From Gammaproteobacteria bacterium (GTDB lineage: Bacteria; Pseudomonadota; Gammaproteobacteria; Magnimaribacterales; Magnimaribacteraceae): a stretch of 7,755 nt of DNA. How positions within the stretch are numbered: the first letter of the stretch is position 1; each line of letters begins with the position of its first letter. The translations under genes were made by a program, and so were the position numbers. Positions 4,931 to 7,755 of this stretch are shown piece after piece. The notes below the pieces were generated by a model. It was given only the letters and a program-made list of their open reading frames with translations. It made no database searches and had not been told where the DNA came from. The stretch lies in assembly GCA_002730855.1 (NCBI GenBank), contig PCBA01000030.1, positions 1 to 7,755 on the forward strand, in the 5' to 3' direction.

Positions 4931-5780
4931 CTTAAGTAAACATCAATCAGTTCTAGGCTTAGGCTTAATACTAGGAATCGTTTTAGCTGCTATGTCTATA
5001 GTAGAGAAAAATAATATTTCTGATCAGAATTGGGCTGCTAAGATCGAAGATCAAGTAATTCCTAAAGAAAAGTACCAAATGCAATTAGAAGGGTTAGCAA
5101 AGGACAAAAGATCGCCATTAACTAAAAAAGATGAAGAGTACGTTCTTGAAAGAATGATAGAAGAAGAATTATTAATTAAAAGAGCTATAGATTTAGGGAT
5201 GTTAGAAAATAATCCAATGGCTCGAGGAACTATTGTTCAGCAAATGATTAAGAATATTGTTGCAGAGGGTTCACGCAAAGAACCTAGGGAAAATGAATTA
5301 ATAGAATTCTTTAAAGAAAACATTGGTTTTTTTACAAAAGCCAACAGGTTAAGAGTAAAGCAAATATATTTTTCAGAAGAAGAATTAGGAGATAAAACAT
5401 TTGATAAAGCTGAAAATGCTTTCTTTAGACTTTTAGAAGGGGAAAGGTTTGAAGACGTTGCCTTAACTGGAAGTAGATCAGCGCTTATGATCCCTGACAC
5501 GCTTATGACTTTAAGCAAGGTAAGAGAATACATTGGCCCTTCTTTGATGAGAGAAGCCCAACTGCTTAAACCTGGTCAGTTTACTGAGCCTAAGAAAGTT
5601 TCAGGAGGATTTAAAATTATTTTTTTGGTCGATAAAGAGAACGCAGTCCAACCCGAATATGCTGATATAAGAAATACTGTTTTATCCGAATTCTCTAAGA
5701 GAAGAGATGATCAGTCATTGAGACAATACTTAGATAATCTTAAAAAATGGTATGACATAACTAGAAATCTAAAAGAATAG
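4923..5780 (+). CDS. Membrane-anchored PpiC/SurA-like parvulin, probably catalytically degenerate
   Basis: This 285-residue protein has a short cytoplasmic start, one membrane helix at about 9-26 (rich in L, G and I), and a periplasmic body. Residues 35-140 form a charged helical SurA_N-like region, and 143-238 read as a parvulin domain: RVKQIYFSEEE, a helix with AENAFFRLLEGERFEDVA, LLKPGQFTEP and GGFKIIFLVDK. A charged helical tail follows. The two histidines usual in parvulins are replaced: Q147 where RVRHI is expected and K231 where GYHII is expected, and the GGDLG stretch is absent. A chaperone or holdase role is therefore more likely than proline isomerisation (inference). It overlaps elaA by 8 bp and ends 1 bp before the HupE-like gene, so it may assist folding of that protein's periplasmic domain. 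Confidence 0.8.
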   Translation: MDNLSKHQSVLGLGLILGIVLAAMSIVEKNNISDQNWAAKIEDQVIPKEKYQMQLEGLAKDKRSPLTKKDEEYVLERMIEEELLIKRAIDLGMLENNPMARGTIVQQMIKNIVAEGSRKEPRENELIEFFKENIGFFTKANRLRVKQIYFSEEELGDKTFDKAENAFFRLLEGERFEDVALTGSRSALMIPDTLMTLSKVREYIGPSLMREAQLLKPGQFTEPKKVSGGFKIIFLVDKENAVQPEYADIRNTVLSEFSKRRDDQSLRQYLDNLKKWYDITRNLKE

Positions 5781-5781
5781 A

Positions 5782-6972
5782 ATGTATTTTAGGGCTTCTT
5801 TAGTTGTAGTAGTTTTAGTTTTCTGTACTTTGATTTATTCTCATCAGAGAAGTGAATCTTATTCTCACATCGAGATAAAGAATAGTGACAAAACCTTAAT
5901 AGAGATTGATTTTAATATTCAAATTTCTGTCCTTTCTAAAATTAAATCCAATTTTGGTAAATCTTGGGAGAGTAATCTTCAAGAGGAAGTTTTAAGTAAT
6001 TATATTATTGAAGGTTCTTGTGAATTAGATCAAGGTCCGTATTTTAAATCTTCATTAAGTACTGGCTACGTATCACTTCGATGGAAGCAGTCGTGCCATA
6101 AAGAGCCATTAGATATAATTTTTAATCTTTTCTTCGGTGAAGATTCTAGTCATGTTCATATAGCTACTATAGAGATAGACGGACAATCTTATCCCGAAAA
6201 AGTATTCACAGTTTCTTCAAGACGATGGAACGAGTCTTCTTTATTAAACCAAGATGAAATTTCTGCTTATTCATCATTTTCAGATTATCTTGAGTTAGGG
6301 GTTAGACATATTCTAACTGGCTTAGACCATATAGCTTTTTTATTGGGTTTGTTGTTACTAAAACTACAAAGAAAGAATTTAATAATAGTAATTACTGGTT
6401 TCACGATTGGGCATAGCATTACCCTTGCTTTAGGTTCCCTAAATTACATAACCCCAGCCTCTTTATTTGTCGAATCATTAATTGGTTATTCCATTGTGAT
6501 AGTGTCAATAGAATGTGTTGCTTCATTAACTAAGCAGTACGATCTTTATAATAGATATTTACTCTATTCATGGATTCTATTCATCTTATTATTTATGCTG
6601 ATGGGCAGTCAGAAGTATATTCTAGGCCTTGTAGGATTAGGTTTATTTTCTTATTGTTACTTTGGCCTTTCACAAAGATTTAATAATCAAAATCCTATTC
6701 TCATGTTGACCATTCTATTTGGGCTTGTTCATGGTTTCGGGTTTGCAGGAAATTTGTCTTCCATTGGATTAATGCAAGAAAGATTTATACCAGCCTTATT
6801 AGGTTTCAACATAGGAGTTGAGATAGGGCAATTATTAATTATCTTTTCCTTATTAGCTTTAATGTATTTAACCAATAAGTTAGTAAACTTCAAGACGGAT
6901 ATCCTTAGAGTTTATACAGCTTCCGGTTTAGCTTGTTTGGGAATTTATTGGTTTATAGAACGATTGTTTTAG
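5782..6972 (+). CDS. HupE/UreJ-family membrane protein with a periplasmic N-terminal domain
   Basis: A 396-residue inner-membrane protein. A signal or anchor helix (about 5-20) is followed by a mostly beta-like extracytoplasmic domain (about 25-160) with two cysteines, C80 and C105, that could form a disulfide. A block of seven or eight membrane helices spans about 176-393. The start of that block carries the hallmark GVRHILTGLDHIAFLLGL with H176, D182 and H183. Further polar residues inside the membrane are H211 (TIGHSITLAL), E231, H317 (GLVHGFGFAG) and E347 (NIGVEIGQ), consistent with metal passage. HupE and UreJ proteins are linked to nickel, but this two-domain subtype (HupE_UreJ_2-like) has no settled substrate, and no hydrogenase or urease gene is near. 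It starts 1 bp after the parvulin gene without a clear Shine-Dalgarno sequence. Confidence 0.85.
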   Translation: MYFRASLVVVVLVFCTLIYSHQRSESYSHIEIKNSDKTLIEIDFNIQISVLSKIKSNFGKSWESNLQEEVLSNYIIEGSCELDQGPYFKSSLSTGYVSLRWKQSCHKEPLDIIFNLFFGEDSSHVHIATIEIDGQSYPEKVFTVSSRRWNESSLLNQDEISAYSSFSDYLELGVRHILTGLDHIAFLLGLLLLKLQRKNLIIVITGFTIGHSITLALGSLNYITPASLFVESLIGYSIVIVSIECVASLTKQYDLYNRYLLYSWILFILLFMLMGSQKYILGLVGLGLFSYCYFGLSQRFNNQNPILMLTILFGLVHGFGFAGNLSSIGLMQERFIPALLGFNIGVEIGQLLIIFSLLALMYLTNKLVNFKTDILRVYTASGLACLGIYWFIERLF

Positions 6973-7361
6973 ATTATTCTAATATTTTCTGCTTGAGGTC
7001 CTTTTTCAGTATTTTCTACTGAAAATCTAACTCTGGTATTTTCTTTCAGTTTTCTTCTGTCCTGAGTTTGCACTGACCTAAGGTGAACGAAAAGATCTCC
7101 TCCCTTATCTCTTATCAAGAAACCATAACCCTTGCTAGGGTCGAACCATTTTATGGTGCCAGTTTCACCTCTAAAGTTTCTTTTAATCTTTCTTCCGTAT
7201 ATAAACCCCATAATAGAAAAGAATCCCATTGACCAAAAAATAGCCATAACCACATACATTTGTGTGCTTCCTAAGGGCAATTGGTTACCTGACAAATAAG
7301 CAATCAAAATTGTATATAGTATTGCTATAAATCCGCTGGTTATGAAAGATCTTAAGAACAT
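6969..7361 (-). CDS. Membrane-anchored cold-shock domain protein
   Basis: A 130-residue protein with two membrane helices (about 8-24 and 34-55), a basic stretch GRKIKRNFR (56-64) that should face the cytoplasm, and a C-terminal cold-shock domain (67-130). The domain retains the nucleic-acid-binding signatures: W72, RNP1 KGYGFL (77-82) and RNP2 LFVHL (90-94), plus the KGPQAENI end typical of CspA relatives. It should bind single-stranded RNA or DNA at the inner membrane; its target is unknown. The order, membrane part first, is the reverse of the cold-shock plus DUF1294 proteins. The gene begins 33 nt after the valS stop, has no Shine-Dalgarno sequence, and its stop overlaps the HupE-like stop by 4 bp (TTAG). 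Confidence 0.87.
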   Translation of the reverse strand: MFLRSFITSGFIAILYTILIAYLSGNQLPLGSTQMYVVMAIFWSMGFFSIMGFIYGRKIKRNFRGETGTIKWFDPSKGYGFLIRDKGGDLFVHLRSVQTQDRRKLKENTRVRFSVENTEKGPQAENIRII

Positions 7362-7366
7362 GATTT

Positions 7367-7372
7367 ATTATA
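7367..7372 (-). promoter_or_regulatory. TATAAT box 5 nt before the cold-shock gene start
   Basis: A perfect -10 hexamer on the minus strand lies 5 nt before the ATG (7361-7359), so any transcript from it would start at or within the start codon and be leaderless. No matching -35 was found at 16-19 nt. The gene could otherwise be read from valS transcripts. Confidence 0.3.
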
Positions 7373-7394
7373 GCTAATTTTATATACTAATGAT

Positions 7395-7755
7395 CTAAGC
7401 CAACTTGCTTATTTCTTTTAACTGAGTTTTAAGGTTTATTAGTTCTGTTGAAATCAAATTCAATCTCTCTTGCTGGTCTTGCACTAGCTCTTTTGGCGCA
7501 TTGTCAGTGAACTTTTTATTTTTTAGCTTGGATGAGAGCATTTCTTGTTCTTTGGATATCTTTTCGATTTTCTTTGTTAACCGTTTACTTTCTTCTTGAG
7601 GATCAATTAGCCCTTCTAAAGGCAATAAGACTTTTAAGTTCTCAATAACAACTACAGCAGAAGGGGGAGGGTCTAGATCTTCATTTATCCATTCAAGACT
7701 TTCCAACCCGGCAATTTCTATGATCAAGTTTGTTAAATCTCTAGATCTAATTTTA
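7395..7755 (-). CDS. valS: Valine-tRNA ligase, C-terminal part (cut by window edge)
   Basis: This is the last ~119 codons of the synthetase that charges tRNA-Val. The reading frame is open to the window edge, so the TTG at 7725-7727 is an internal leucine codon rather than a start. Seen: the end of the anticodon-binding domain (AGLESLEWI), the short strand region SAVVVIENLKVLLPLEGLID, and the C-terminal coiled-coil tRNA-binding arm with heptad-like L, K and E spacing. The arm includes the KLKNKKFTDNAPKELV segment that matches the KL-N--F---AP--V pattern of ValS. In many proteobacteria holC precedes valS, but that region lies outside the window. The cold-shock protein gene follows on the same strand 33 nt downstream. 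Confidence 0.95.
   Translation of the reverse strand, partial: KIRSRDLTNLIIEIAGLESLEWINEDLDPPPSAVVVIENLKVLLPLEGLIDPQEESKRLTKKIEKISKEQEMLSSKLKNKKFTDNAPKELVQDQQERLNLISTELINLKTQLKEISKLA

Noticed and set aside
5237..5533. 98-codon minus-strand frame opposite the parvulin gene
   Set aside because: Ser/Leu-rich complement of a charged helical region, with no start signals.
5815..5828. Lipobox (LVFC, C15) in the HupE-like protein
   Set aside because: Phenylalanine at -1 does not fit the lipobox requirement for Gly, Ala or Ser. An ordinary signal or anchor helix is more likely.
7395..7727. A complete 110-residue coiled-coil protein starting with TTG at 7727
   Set aside because: The frame stays open to the window edge and the sequence matches the ValS C-terminus, so this is the end of valS.

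Overview
The window is AT-rich and densely coding, with gaps of only a few bases inside operons. It looks like a streamlined gammaproteobacterium, probably a marine lineage of the SAR86 type. The class call rests on a divergent holD directly upstream of rimI (HolD, the psi subunit of DNA polymerase III, is essentially a gammaproteobacterial protein) and on close Tas and ElaA relatives. The SAR86 assignment is inference from base composition and compactness.

Left block (minus strand, 1-1900): a gene that begins at 30 and runs off the left edge; leuA for 2-isopropylmalate synthase of the long ~560-residue class (81-1763); and a leader region (1764-1936). The leader region holds a promoter-like site, a 24-codon reading frame with six leucine codons, a strong hairpin overlapping that frame, and the leuA ribosome-binding site in the loop of a small AT hairpin. 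It looks like a leucine-responsive leader, although no textbook U-tract terminator is visible.

Middle block: divergent from leuA, holD and rimI form a pair with an ATGA overlap (1986-2869). They converge on a thioredoxin-type glutathione peroxidase (2862-3350, minus), and the coding ends overlap by 8 bp. The peroxidase is divergent from a four-gene run. The 78-bp gap between them contains an 18-bp near-palindrome made of two TATAAT boxes facing each other.

Four-gene run (plus, 3429-6972): a Tas-like aldo/keto reductase, an ElaA-like acetyltransferase, a membrane-anchored degenerate parvulin (PpiC/SurA-like), and a HupE/UreJ-type membrane protein with a large secreted N-terminal domain. Spacings are +2, -8 and +1 bp, so co-transcription is likely. 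The last two genes look like a functional pair: a periplasmic folding factor lacking the usual histidines, and a putative metal-handling membrane protein with a periplasmic domain. This pair is the least characterised biology here.

Right block (minus): a small two-helix membrane protein with a C-terminal cold-shock domain (6969-7361, overlapping the end of the HupE-like gene by 4 bp), downstream of the C-terminal part of valS (7395-7755, cut by the window edge).

No tRNA, rRNA, insertion sequence, CRISPR array or prophage signature was seen. Non-ATG starts are frequent (TTG for leuA and elaA, GTG for the reductase), and several start codons sit 5-7 nt after a -10-like box, suggesting leaderless transcripts.
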